From Nostoc sp. WHI (lineage in GTDB: Bacteria; Cyanobacteriota; Cyanobacteriia; Cyanobacteriales; Nostocaceae), in the NCBI RefSeq assembly GCF_015714725.1, contig NZ_WBKM01000219.1, positions 1 to 64,000 on the forward strand: 64,000 nt of DNA. The letters run 5' to 3'. This document shows positions 36,417 through 45,225 of the stretch, in pieces. The notes under the pieces were generated by a model. It saw only the letters and a list, made by a program, of their open reading frames with translations. It ran no database searches and was not told the DNA's origin. The translations under genes and the position numbers were made by a program. Every line of letters starts with the position of its first letter. Position 1 is the stretch's first letter.

Positions 36417-37127
36417 ATGCTCAGAAAAATTGATCAGAATATTTGGATTGCCGAGCAACCGTTAAAGTATTTTGGATTGAGTGTCGGTACAAGAATGACG
36501 GTAATTCGTTTCAATAATGGTGAATTAGCTGTTATCTCTCCGATCCAAGTTGATGACGAAACTACTGAGCAACTCAATGAGCTTGGAAATGTTAAGCATA
36601 TTATTGCCCCAAATCTTTTTCACTATCTGTTCTTATCTAACTTTAAGGCTCTCTATCCTCAAGCAAAGGTCTATGCTGTATCGGGATTGAAGGCTAAAAT
36701 ACCTGAGATATCTATTGATCAAGCTTTAGAGGATAATGGCGAAAATCTTTTAGGCGAACTTGAATGTTTATTATTTGAAGGGTTCAAAACCTTTCTTCCA
36801 AGTGGAGCATTACTTTTAAATGAGTATATTTTTTTTCATGCTAAAAGTCAAACTTTGGTTTTGACAGACACAGCTTTTTATTTTGATGAAAGTTTCCCAA
36901 TGACAACAAAATTAGTATCCAAAATAATGGGAGGGTACAAGAAACTTAGACCATCATTGTTAGAACAGTTGGCTACTCAAGAAAAGGAAAAGGTTAAACA
37001 ATCAGTTCAAAAGGTACTGCGATGGGACTTTAGAAGAGTTATTGTAGCTCATGGCAGCATTGTAGAGCATGATGCGAAGAAGCAGTTTAAAGAAGGGTAC
37101 GAGTGGTTTTTAGGGGAATCTCTTTAA
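36417..37127 (+). CDS. DUF4336 metallo-hydrolase-like protein
   Basis: The 236-residue protein starts LRKIDQNIWIAEQPLKYFGLSVGTRMTVIRF and follows the metallo-beta-lactamase-like DUF4336 pattern: KHIIAPNLFHYLFLSNFKALYPQAKVY, then TLVLTDTAFYFD and VIVAHGSIVEHDAKKQF. The classic HxHxDH is not present; HYLF and AHG take its place, so metal binding may be altered. Substrate unknown. No operon partner is obvious. Confidence 0.85.
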   Translation: MLRKIDQNIWIAEQPLKYFGLSVGTRMTVIRFNNGELAVISPIQVDDETTEQLNELGNVKHIIAPNLFHYLFLSNFKALYPQAKVYAVSGLKAKIPEISIDQALEDNGENLLGELECLLFEGFKTFLPSGALLLNEYIFFHAKSQTLVLTDTAFYFDESFPMTTKLVSKIMGGYKKLRPSLLEQLATQEKEKVKQSVQKVLRWDFRRVIVAHGSIVEHDAKKQFKEGYEWFLGESL

Positions 37128-37407
37128 AACCATGTACCACCGAAGCTTTGAGGGAGATAGTTTCAGCACAAGGTAGCCTCACATAGATTTGGTATTAGAC
37201 CAAATAGAACTACTGGCAGTTAAGGAATAAATGGTTTTAAAATGGTGCAATCTATTTATGGTGGAGAAACATTTGATGATAGTTTGTTAGCGTTTTTATC
37301 ACGAATATTAGGGATAGCAAAAGAGCGATCGCTGAAAGCGCGAGATGGTTCTGAAGAGTCAAGTAACACATGAACAGCAAATCAAAATCTTCAAGTGATA
37401 TAAAATT

Positions 37408-38265
37408 TTGAAAACAGACATCATCTTTTATCGGCTGTTTCAAGAATTTCCTGATATATTCTTTGAACTTATTGGTAATCCTCCAGAACAAGCTAGCCTT
37501 TATCAATTTTCATCAGTTGAAATCAAACAAACAGCCTTCAGAATTGATGGGGTATTTCTGCCTATACAAGGAAGTGAGAACCAGATTTACTTTGTTGAAG
37601 TGCAATTCCAAACAGATAGCGGAATTTATTCACGATTAATTTCAGAAATATGTTTATATCTCCGTCAAAATCAACCTTCAAATGACTGGGGTGCTGTGGT
37701 TTTATACCCAAACAGGAATATAGATACAGGAGATATCAAACATTACCGTGAGTTTTTCACAAGTGGGCGCATCAGGCGCATTTATTTGGATGAATTGGGT
37801 GAGGCTGCATCGCTTCCAATTGGCATTGCAACTGCTAAATTAGTAATTGCAACCGAAGATATAGCGATCGCACAAGCAAGGGAGTTGATACACAGAACTA
37901 ATTCCGAGATAAGCTCATTACAAAAACAGCAGCAATTATTACAATTTATAGAGACTATTTTGGCTTACAAGTTTCCCACAATGAGTAGGGAGGAGATGGA
38001 GCAAATGTTTGGCTTAAGCGAGTTAAAGCAAACCAGATTTTATCAGGAAGCCTTTCAGGAAGGTGTTGAACAAGGTAAGGTTCAAGGCATTGAACAAGGC
38101 ATTAAACAAGGCATTGTTCAAGGTGAGATTAGAGGTCAGGTTAGAGGTGAGCTTAAGGGTAAACTAAAAGCAGTATCAGCAATGTTAGCAGCAGGGTTGA
38201 CTGTAGAACAAGTAGCAGAAGCGTTAGATTTGAGTGTCGAAGAAGTCAGACAAGCCGCGCAGTAA
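37408..38265 (+). CDS. Rpn-family (DUF2887) putative nuclease
   Basis: The 285-residue protein has an N-terminal PD-(D/E)XK domain (DIIFYRLFQEFPDIFFELIG; FRIDGVFLP; IYFVEVQFQTDSGIYSRLISEICLYL), whose Asp, Glu and Gln pattern fits the nuclease site. A Gln/Gly-rich spacer with repeated EQGKVQGIEQGIKQG follows. The tail is helix-turn-helix-like (GLTVEQVAEALDLSVEEVRQAAQ). The family includes recombination-promoting nucleases and is often called transposase. The only start that keeps the family N-terminus is TTG 37408. A second ORF copying the tail follows. Confidence 0.88.
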   Translation: MKTDIIFYRLFQEFPDIFFELIGNPPEQASLYQFSSVEIKQTAFRIDGVFLPIQGSENQIYFVEVQFQTDSGIYSRLISEICLYLRQNQPSNDWGAVVLYPNRNIDTGDIKHYREFFTSGRIRRIYLDELGEAASLPIGIATAKLVIATEDIAIAQARELIHRTNSEISSLQKQQQLLQFIETILAYKFPTMSREEMEQMFGLSELKQTRFYQEAFQEGVEQGKVQGIEQGIKQGIVQGEIRGQVRGELKGKLKAVSAMLAAGLTVEQVAEALDLSVEEVRQAAQ

Positions 38266-38316
38266 GATTCTTCTGATCAAGGAGTAGAGGAATTGGTGGA
38301 CTACAACATAGGAACT

Positions 38317-38631
38317 ATGAGTTTCAAAGATACAAAAGTTTATCAAGAAGCATTTGAAGAAGGGCGTTTGGAAGGTTTATTACAATCAGTACCTCGTCTA
38401 TTAGATTTAGGGTTAACTATTGAGCAAGTTGCTGAGGGATTAGGTTTAACCATAAACCAAGTTCAAAACGCAAAACTTTATCATGATGGTATGCAAAGAG
38501 GGGAGCGTATGGCTAAATTAAAATTAATACCCACCTTATTGAAATTAGGGGTGACAGTGGAAAAAGTGGCTGAGGCGTTTGATTTTAGTGTCGAAGAAGT
38601 CAGACAAGCAACACAACAAAGTCAGCCTTGA
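38317..38631 (+). CDS. Duplicated tail of the Rpn-type protein
   Basis: This 104-residue frame contains two copies of the L(L)-x-L-G-x-T-x-E-(Q/K)-V-A-E-x tail pattern of the preceding gene (LGLTIEQVAEGLGLT; LGVTVEKVAEAFDFSVEEVRQATQ) and no nuclease domain. The DNA string GTGTCGAAGAAGTCAGACAAGC occurs in both genes (near 38236 and 38590). I prefer ATG 38317 (TAGGAAC before it); TTG 38293 and GTG 38296 are alternatives. It may be a free-standing regulatory partner or the remnant of a partial duplication. Confidence 0.65.
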   Translation: MSFKDTKVYQEAFEEGRLEGLLQSVPRLLDLGLTIEQVAEGLGLTINQVQNAKLYHDGMQRGERMAKLKLIPTLLKLGVTVEKVAEAFDFSVEEVRQATQQSQP

Positions 38632-38785
38632 GAGGGATGCGGTAATTTTAATGCGTTACTTAAGCCAAATTTTATTTGCACTTCCGAACTTTCTCACGAC
38701 GAATTTATAGTTAATTTTTGTTAATATTGGAAGCGGTGTTAGTACTTCGTCCTCAACCACCCAGTCACTACGTGAGAAAAACTTA

Positions 38786-40471
38786 ATGCTACGACTAGAA
38801 CATATAAGTAAAATTTATCCCACAGGCGAAGTTCTTAAAGATATCAACTGGGAAGTTAAACCAGGCGATCGCATCGGCTTAGTCGGTGTCAACGGTGCTG
38901 GAAAATCCACCCAACTCAAAATCATCTCTGGGGAAATTGAACCCACCGCCGGCGAAATCATTCGTCCCAATAGCTTACATATAGCCTACCTCAACCAAGA
39001 GTTTGAAGTAGACCCCACCCGCACCGTTAGAGAAGAATTTTGGACTGTCTTCAAAGAAGCCAACGAAGTACAGCTATCTCTGGCGCATGTGCCACAAGAA
39101 ATGGAAACGGCTAACCCAGATGAACTGGATCGACTGATCGACAAATTGGATCGCTTACAGCGCAAATTTGAAGCCTTGGATGGCTACAACTTAGATGCAC
39201 GCATCGGGAAAATCTTACCAGAGATGGGGTTTGGGCTAGAAGATGGCGATCGCCTCGTTAGCGCCTTCAGTGGTGGTTGGCAGATGCGGATGAGTTTAGG
39301 TAAAATTCTTCTGCAAAAACCCGACTTGTTGCTGCTGGATGAACCGACTAACCACCTGGATTTAGAAACCATTGAGTGGTTGGAAAATTACCTCAAAGGG
39401 CTAATCACTCCGATGGTAATAGTCTCCCATGACCGGGAGTTTCTTGACCGCCTCTGCACCCAAATTGTAGAAACTGAACGTGGCGTTTCCGCTAGCTACC
39501 TTGGCAATTACTCGGCATATTTGGAACAAAAAGCCGAAAGTCAATTAGCACAACTTAGCGCCTACGAACGCCAGCAGAAAGAATTAGAAAAACAGCAAAC
39601 CTTTGTTGATAGATTTCGCGCCAGTGCTACCCGCAGTACCCAGGCAAAAAGCCGGGAAAAGCAACTCGACAAAATCGAGCGCATTGAAGCACCAATTGCA
39701 GGGGTAAGAACTCTACACTTCCGTTTTCCCCCTGCACCCCGCAGTGGACGCGAGGTAGTGAACATTAAAAATTTAACTCATCTTTATGGTGAGAAAATCC
39801 TGTTTTTGGCAGCAAATCTCTTAATTGAAAAGGGCGATCGCATTGCATTTCTTGGCCCCAATGGTGCTGGGAAATCTACCCTTCTACGCGTGATTATGGG
39901 TATGGAACAACCCACAGAAGGTAGTGTTCAATTAGGCGATCACAATGTTATTCCCGGTTACTTTGAGCAAAATCAAGCTGAAGCTTTGGACTTAAAGAAA
40001 ACTGTCATGGAAACTATCCATGATGAAGTTCCCGACTGGGATAATCAAGAAGTCCGCACACTTTTAGGACGCTTCTTATTTACTGGTGACACTGTATTTA
40101 AGGCAGTTGGGGCATTAAGTGGAGGAGAAAAAGCTCGTCTGGCATTGGCAAAAATGCTCTTACGTCCCGCGAACTTACTAATTTTAGATGAGCCGACAAA
40201 CCACCTAGATATTCCAGCTAAAGAAATGCTGGAAGAAGCCCTGAAAAATTATGATGGCACAGCGATCGTAGTTTCCCACGATCGCTATTTTATTTCTGAG
40301 GTAGCGAACAAAATCGTAGAAATTCGTGATGGTGAATTCCGCGTCTATTTAGGAGATTATCATTACTATCTCCAGAAAATTGCCGAAGAAAAAGAACAAG
40401 CAAAATTAGCTGCAATAGCTGCCGAAAAAGCTGCTAAGAAAGCTGCTAAAGCTTCCACAAAAAGTAAATGA
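38786..40471 (+). CDS. ABC-F family ATP-binding protein
   Basis: ABC-F proteins bind the ribosomal E site and relieve stalls or protect from antibiotics; they have no membrane domain. This 561-residue protein has two ABC domains: Walker A GVNGAGKS at 34-41 and GPNGAGKS at 358-365, signatures FSGGWQMRMSLGK at 162 and LSGGEKARLALAK, and DEPTNHLD in both. The linker at ~245-310 is charged and helical (ESQLAQLSAYERQQKELEK) as in Uup-like members. The C-terminus is Lys/Ala-rich (KAAKKAAKAST), possibly RNA-binding. Confidence 0.95.
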   Translation: MLRLEHISKIYPTGEVLKDINWEVKPGDRIGLVGVNGAGKSTQLKIISGEIEPTAGEIIRPNSLHIAYLNQEFEVDPTRTVREEFWTVFKEANEVQLSLAHVPQEMETANPDELDRLIDKLDRLQRKFEALDGYNLDARIGKILPEMGFGLEDGDRLVSAFSGGWQMRMSLGKILLQKPDLLLLDEPTNHLDLETIEWLENYLKGLITPMVIVSHDREFLDRLCTQIVETERGVSASYLGNYSAYLEQKAESQLAQLSAYERQQKELEKQQTFVDRFRASATRSTQAKSREKQLDKIERIEAPIAGVRTLHFRFPPAPRSGREVVNIKNLTHLYGEKILFLAANLLIEKGDRIAFLGPNGAGKSTLLRVIMGMEQPTEGSVQLGDHNVIPGYFEQNQAEALDLKKTVMETIHDEVPDWDNQEVRTLLGRFLFTGDTVFKAVGALSGGEKARLALAKMLLRPANLLILDEPTNHLDIPAKEMLEEALKNYDGTAIVVSHDRYFISEVANKIVEIRDGEFRVYLGDYHYYLQKIAEEKEQAKLAAIAAEKAAKKAAKASTKSK

Positions 40472-40486
40472 GGGACTGGATAATGC

Positions 40487-40518
40487 CTTAGTAGTAGTCC
40501 TAAAACGCTACTACTAAG
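40487..40518. terminator. Hairpin after the ABC-F gene
   Basis: CTTAGTAGTAG (40487-40497) pairs perfectly with CTACTACTAAG (40508-40518), with a 10-nt loop. No T-run follows, so it may terminate weakly or protect the mRNA 3' end. Confidence 0.6.
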
Positions 40519-40691
40519 TAATCACTCGTTATTAGCGAGCAAAAACATCACGGAAAATTACTAAAAATTTAAAAACCTTTCAAAAAACTGCAAGTCCTTC
40601 ATAAAAGAAGTTAATAAGCAAAAATTCACTTGCGGCGTGGATTAGCAGTGGTATCATTCGGGTATTACAAAAAGTAAAGGGCAATTTTACT

Positions 40692-42290
40692 ATGACCAAA
40701 GCACCTGTTGCTCCTGCGGTGCTAGTCATTTTAGACGGATGGGGCTACTGCGACCAGACGCGAGGAAACGCTATTGTTGCTGCTAAAACTCCAATCGTGG
40801 ACAGTTTATGGGCAGCTTACCCGCATACCCTCATCCGCACCTCAGGAAAAGCCGTAGGGTTGCCAGAGGGTCAAATGGGCAACTCAGAAGTTGGTCATTT
40901 GAACATTGGTGCTGGACGAGTTGTACCGCAAGAACTGGTACGCATCTCTGATGCGGTCGAAGACGGTTCTATTGCCTCAAACCCAGCACTCGTCAAAATT
41001 TGCCAAGAAGTTCGTTCTCGGAATAGCAAGCTGCATCTAGTAGGGCTTTGTTCTGAGGGAGGGGTGCATTCACATATCACCCATCTATTCGGACTACTTG
41101 ACTTAGCCAAAGACCAGCAAATTCCAGAAGTTTGTATTCACGCCATCACCGATGGCCGTGACACCGCCCCAACTGACGGTGTAAAAGCAATCACACTGCT
41201 GCAAGATTACATAGACCGCACAGGAATTGGACGCATAGTCACCCTCAGCGGTCGCTACTATGCGATGGATCGCGATCACCGCTGGGATCGAGTCAAACGC
41301 GCCTACAATGTCATGACCCAAGATGGTGCGGGTGACGATCGCAAAGCTTTGGAAATCTTACAAGCATCTTACGCCGAAGGGGTAAAAGATGAATTTGTCA
41401 ACCCAATCAGAATTGCCCCCGGCGCAATAGAACCAGGGGATGGAGTGATATTTTTTAACTTCCGCCCCGATCGCGCCAGACAACTAACTCAAGCTTTGGT
41501 CAGTCCTAAATTTGACGGTTTTGAAAGACAGCAAATTACACCCCTGTCCTTTGTCACGTTTACGCAGTATGATTCAGACTTACCCGTGTCTGTAGCCTTT
41601 GAGCCTCATAATCTCAGTAACATTCTGGGAGAAGTGATAGCTAATCATAGTCTGAAGCAGTTCCGCACTGCTGAAACAGAAAAATACGCCCACGTCACCT
41701 ATTTCTTTAATGGGGGTCTGGAGGAACCTTTTGCCGGAGAAGATCGAGAACTGGTAAGTAGCCCGATGGTGGCAACTTACGATCACGCCCCGGCAATGTC
41801 AGCAGCAGCAGTTACAGATGTAGCGATCGCTGCGATTCAAAAGGGTATATATTCTTTAGTTGTGATTAACTATGCCAACCCAGACATGGTAGGGCATACT
41901 GGTCAAATCGAGGCTACCATTACAGCAGTTGAAACAGTTGATCGCTGTTTGGGACGTTTATTAGAGAGCGTTATCAAGGCCGGTGGTACAACAATTATCA
42001 CTGCCGATCACGGCAACGCTGAGTATATGCTAGATGAGGGGGGTAATCCCTGGACAGCTCACACCACTAACCCCGTCCCCTTCATCTTGGTGGAAGGAGA
42101 GAAAATCAAAATCCCTGGATATGGTACAAATGTCGAACTGCGAAGCGATGGCAAGCTATCCGACATCGCACCCACTATTTTAGAGATTTTACAGCTGCCT
42201 CAGCCACCAGAAATGACCGGGCGATCGCTGCTAAAAACAGCAGAATATGACCTGCAACTCACTCGTACTCCCGTGCAAGTAGGGTTGTAA
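40692..42290 (+). CDS. gpmI: 2,3-bisphosphoglycerate-independent phosphoglycerate mutase
   Basis: GpmI interconverts 3- and 2-phosphoglycerate in glycolysis using two Mn2+ ions. The 532-residue protein has the metal aspartate in VLVILDGWG (Asp15) and the nucleophilic Ser65 in MGNSEVGH. The middle of the sequence has the phosphoglycerate-binding ITDGRDTAP and NFRPDRARQL. Late metal ligands are in HAPAM, NYANPDMVGHTG and TADHGNAEYM. Full length. Followed after 113 bp (repeat array) by secG. Confidence 0.97.
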   Translation: MTKAPVAPAVLVILDGWGYCDQTRGNAIVAAKTPIVDSLWAAYPHTLIRTSGKAVGLPEGQMGNSEVGHLNIGAGRVVPQELVRISDAVEDGSIASNPALVKICQEVRSRNSKLHLVGLCSEGGVHSHITHLFGLLDLAKDQQIPEVCIHAITDGRDTAPTDGVKAITLLQDYIDRTGIGRIVTLSGRYYAMDRDHRWDRVKRAYNVMTQDGAGDDRKALEILQASYAEGVKDEFVNPIRIAPGAIEPGDGVIFFNFRPDRARQLTQALVSPKFDGFERQQITPLSFVTFTQYDSDLPVSVAFEPHNLSNILGEVIANHSLKQFRTAETEKYAHVTYFFNGGLEEPFAGEDRELVSSPMVATYDHAPAMSAAAVTDVAIAAIQKGIYSLVVINYANPDMVGHTGQIEATITAVETVDRCLGRLLESVIKAGGTTIITADHGNAEYMLDEGGNPWTAHTTNPVPFILVEGEKIKIPGYGTNVELRSDGKLSDIAPTILEILQLPQPPEMTGRSLLKTAEYDLQLTRTPVQVGL

Positions 42291-42372
42291 AAGAGTGAGG
42301 AGTTAAGAGTTAATAGTGATAAATTAAAACTTTCCTAACCTTTAATTCCTAACTCGCAACCCTGACTCCTGT
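42288..42372. repeat. Inverted-arm repeat between gpmI and secG
   Basis: GAGTGAGGAGTTAAGAGTTA starts within 4 bp of the gpmI stop. The complementary CCTAACCTTTAATTCCTAACTC appears after an AT-rich loop. This is the same family as the rplW-rplB array, with weaker unit identity. Confidence 0.7.
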
Positions 42373-42403
42373 TTTAAAAATTGTTATAAATGAGATTCCT
42401 ACC

Positions 42404-42637
42404 ATGACAGTTACTAATATCGTGCAAGGCATTTGGGCGTTTTCCGCCACTGGTTTGATTATTTTGGTTTTACTGCATAGCCCCAAAGGTGATGGCATTG
42501 GAGCCATTGGCGGCCAAGCCCAGCTATTTAGCAGTACAAAAAGTGCCGAAAACACCTTAAACCGAATTACTTGGGCATTAACAGTAATTTTTCTCGGTTT
42601 AACAGTAGTTTTAAGTGCTGGTTGGCTACCTAAATAA
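42404..42637 (+). CDS. secG: Preprotein translocase subunit SecG
   Basis: SecG is the small third subunit of the SecYEG channel. The 77-residue protein has two membrane helices (~5-25 and ~53-73) and the conserved cytoplasmic loop LLHSPKGDGIGAIGGQAQLFSSTKSAENTLNRITW. Normal length. It is followed 2 bp later by a zinc protease gene, so the two are probably cotranscribed. Confidence 0.96.
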   Translation: MTVTNIVQGIWAFSATGLIILVLLHSPKGDGIGAIGGQAQLFSSTKSAENTLNRITWALTVIFLGLTVVLSAGWLPK

Positions 42638-42639
42638 GT

Positions 42640-43464
42640 ATGGGGACACAGGAAGATGGGCAACACAACCCAATACCTAAAACCCTGAAAAATTTAATTA
42701 GATGGCGATTATTTGCAGCTCTTGCCTTAGCTATTGGCATAGGGCTGCTAGTAATTTTCACTAACTTTCAGTTGACTATTGCTTTGACAAAGTTACCTGT
42801 ATATAAAACAAAATTTATAATTTCTCTCTCATCACTCTCATCTCGCCCAAAACCTCATCCCTTACCGCCTACACTGGCACAGTGGCAAGATAGGAATAAC
42901 AGTGGTGATTACTTTTCTCAAGTTGAAACAACCCAAGTTGGTTATTTAGTCTGGTCACAATTTCCTGTTCGAGTTTACGTAGAACTACCAAAAGCCGTCA
43001 GCGACAAACAAGCTCAAGCATGGGTTAACGGTGTCTTGCGAGGTGTGCAAGAATGGAGTATTTATTTACCTTTAACAATAGTCCAACAGCCAGAAATTGC
43101 TGATATTACGATTGTACGAAAAGCGCCACCTCTACAAATTTCCCCTGGTAGTAATATACCCCGTGCGCGATCGGCCCAAACTACTTACGAGTTATACACC
43201 AACAACAAAGTTTTATCCCACCGCTTCACCATCTTGTTAAGTCCTAGTCAAACAGGCAAGTATATCCAAGCAGCAGCCCGCCACGAATTCGGTCATGCGC
43301 TGGGAATTTGGGGTCATAGTCCGCTACAAACTGATGCTTTGTATTTTTCTCAAGTTCGTAACCCATCGCCTATTTCTGTTAGGGATGTGAATACATTAAA
43401 GCGGGTTTATGAACAGCCAACTACTTTGGGATGGTTTTTAGTAGATAATTCAAAGATAAATTGA
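42640..43464 (+). CDS. Matrixin-like membrane-anchored zinc protease
   Basis: The 274-residue protein has one membrane segment at ~22-42 and an outside domain with the metzincin zinc motif HEFGHALGIWGH at 215-226 (HExxHxxGxxH). The catalytic Glu216 and all three His are present. Before it lies PVRVYVELP...AQAWVNGVLRGVQEW, the usual start of cyanobacterial peptidase M10-like proteins. The substrate is unknown; likely periplasmic. It starts 2 bp after secG, so it may be coupled to secretion. Confidence 0.9.
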   Translation: MGTQEDGQHNPIPKTLKNLIRWRLFAALALAIGIGLLVIFTNFQLTIALTKLPVYKTKFIISLSSLSSRPKPHPLPPTLAQWQDRNNSGDYFSQVETTQVGYLVWSQFPVRVYVELPKAVSDKQAQAWVNGVLRGVQEWSIYLPLTIVQQPEIADITIVRKAPPLQISPGSNIPRARSAQTTYELYTNNKVLSHRFTILLSPSQTGKYIQAAARHEFGHALGIWGHSPLQTDALYFSQVRNPSPISVRDVNTLKRVYEQPTTLGWFLVDNSKIN

Positions 43465-43517
43465 TCAATAGGTAGAGTATATGCTGGTCGCTAGAGCAAA
43501 AATGCTACTGCGAAATC

Positions 43518-43592
43518 ATGATAAATCCGTACCACATTGTACTTGGTCATAGTCAGTTACAAACTGATGCTTTATATTTCAATAAGGTTTAG
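43518..43592 (+). pseudogene. Relic of the zinc protease 3' region
   Basis: The 24-codon frame MINPYHIVLGHSQLQTDALY(FNKV) repeats the protease segment LGIWGHSPLQTDALYFSQVR right after the zinc motif. The DNA is also similar (CAAACTGATGCTTT identical). No start-side half of a second protease is seen, so this is a partial tandem copy. Confidence 0.7.
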
Positions 43593-43734
43593 TTAAAGCT
43601 AAAATCCTTTGTCAAAGTCAATTTTTTTACGAACCGAACCACACAGAGAAGTTCAGAGCGGCGGAAGTGGTCGCTCTAAACTTCTCTTAAGGGAGACGCT
43701 GCGCGTAGCTTGCTTCCGCACTTCTTCCCTTTCC

Positions 43735-44883
43735 CTACGCTCTGCGACTTAGCGGTAGAGGTCGCTGTGCTAAAACTCCTTTATAAAGTTCTTCCAGCAG
43801 AGTAATATTTTTATTCAGGGTATAGCGATCTAATACACGCTGTCTAGCTTTTTGCCCCAGCAGGGTTGTTAACTCTGGATGGTCTTGGAAAACTGGCAAG
43901 AGCGTTTTCAATTGCGATCGCACTGTTTTAGTATTAATAACTACACCTGCGCCCTTTTCCAATACTTCTCCATCTGCACCCACATCTGTTGCTAAACAAG
44001 CTACGCCACATGACATTCCCTCTAACAAAGATAAGGATAAACCCTCTACCAATGAAGGCAAAACAAATACATCTGCGCCCCGTAAAATTTCGATGCGTCG
44101 CTCTTCATCAGCAACAAACCCCAACCAGATAATGCCATATTCCCAACCATAAAATTGCTCTAAAGAAGGCTTCAAAGGGCCATCGCCAACAATTAGCAAC
44201 TTACTACCAGGCTCCATTCCAGCCTGCTTCCAAGCCCGGAGGAGGGCTTCGACATTTTTCTCTGGGGCTATTCGACCTTGATAGACAAACAAGCGTTCGG
44301 CTTTATACTCTGCTTTAATTTTAGAAGCTCCTGGAGAGTACTTGATAGTATCAACACCGTTGGGAATTACAGCGATATTTTCTTCCCGCACGCCCATGCG
44401 TGCCAATAATTCTCGCTGAATTTGGGAAAAGACAATCACGCGATCGTAGTTAACCAAAAAAGGTGCGTAAAGTTGATAAGCCAAAAGTTGTGTTCCCGAT
44501 ATCAGCTTTGCCCCCTTGCCAGCAAACGGTGTGTGAAAAGTGGCAATTAGAGGCAACCTCAAATCTTCACAGATTTCCGGTAAAATAAAGTCCAGAGGAG
44601 AGAGGGTCAAAGAAGCATGGACTATATCTGGTTTGATTTCCCGCAGCGACTCGGTTAAAAGTTTGGTCGCTTTAAAAGTGGGAATTGTGTAAACCTGGGA
44701 CTTATAAATGAAAGGAAGGGAAACCTCTCGAAGATTTGGCCAGTTATCAGGTTCCGATTCTTCTTGGGCAAAGTGAAGAAAGCTAACTTGATGTCCCCTG
44801 TCTAGCAAGGCATTTGTAATTTCTCGACCGTAAGTGACATTGCCGCAAAAGGGTGATTTTTTTCCAATCCAGGCTATACGCAT
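43735..44883 (-). CDS. GT4 family glycosyltransferase
   Basis: This 382-residue retaining glycosyltransferase has the GT-B fold. The N-terminal domain has KKSPFCGNVTYGREITNALLDRGHQVSFLHF and the acceptor-side TFHTPFAGKG. The C-terminal domain has VIPNGVDTIKYSP, YQGRIAPEKNVEALLRAW and the GT4 donor site VFVLPSLVEGLSLSLLEGMSCG with the E-x7-E pair. It probably adds a sugar to a glycolipid or polysaccharide; the donor cannot be read. No pathway partner is adjacent. Confidence 0.92.
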   Translation of the reverse strand: MRIAWIGKKSPFCGNVTYGREITNALLDRGHQVSFLHFAQEESEPDNWPNLREVSLPFIYKSQVYTIPTFKATKLLTESLREIKPDIVHASLTLSPLDFILPEICEDLRLPLIATFHTPFAGKGAKLISGTQLLAYQLYAPFLVNYDRVIVFSQIQRELLARMGVREENIAVIPNGVDTIKYSPGASKIKAEYKAERLFVYQGRIAPEKNVEALLRAWKQAGMEPGSKLLIVGDGPLKPSLEQFYGWEYGIIWLGFVADEERRIEILRGADVFVLPSLVEGLSLSLLEGMSCGVACLATDVGADGEVLEKGAGVVINTKTVRSQLKTLLPVFQDHPELTTLLGQKARQRVLDRYTLNKNITLLEELYKGVLAQRPLPLSRRA

Positions 44884-45225
44884 TCTTTATTTAGCTGTAA
44901 GAAAATCGAGTTTGATCTATTACTTGTGTGTCCTTTGTGATTTTTATTTTATCTAGCTATACTTGCTGGGTTTTTTAGTTATTACAGATTCCCGCCATAA
45001 TCTAGTTTAAAAAGCCTATTTTGAGCTAATTAAATCAGTGGATTTATTCTATTTATTAAGTTGTTAATTTCTGATATCTAAACAACTTATTCTGACTAAT
45101 GTCAGATCATATCCCGCAAGTATGTGATAAATTTTCACTGACGACAGTTTACCATGAACACAAAAGCTTTAAGGAAATTACTAATTACTTCAAGGTAATA
45201 AATAATAACTCTTGTTAACTGATAA
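44884..45225. other. AT-rich intergenic region, no gene seen
   Basis: A spacer of ~340 bp between genes on the minus strand. It is AT-rich and shows no open frame or repeat that I recognise. It should contain the promoter of the glycosyltransferase gene. Confidence 0.5.

Noticed and set aside
37242-37373. 43-codon ORF before the Rpn-type gene
   Set aside because: It begins with ATG but has no clear ribosome binding site and no recognisable domain; too weak to list as a gene.
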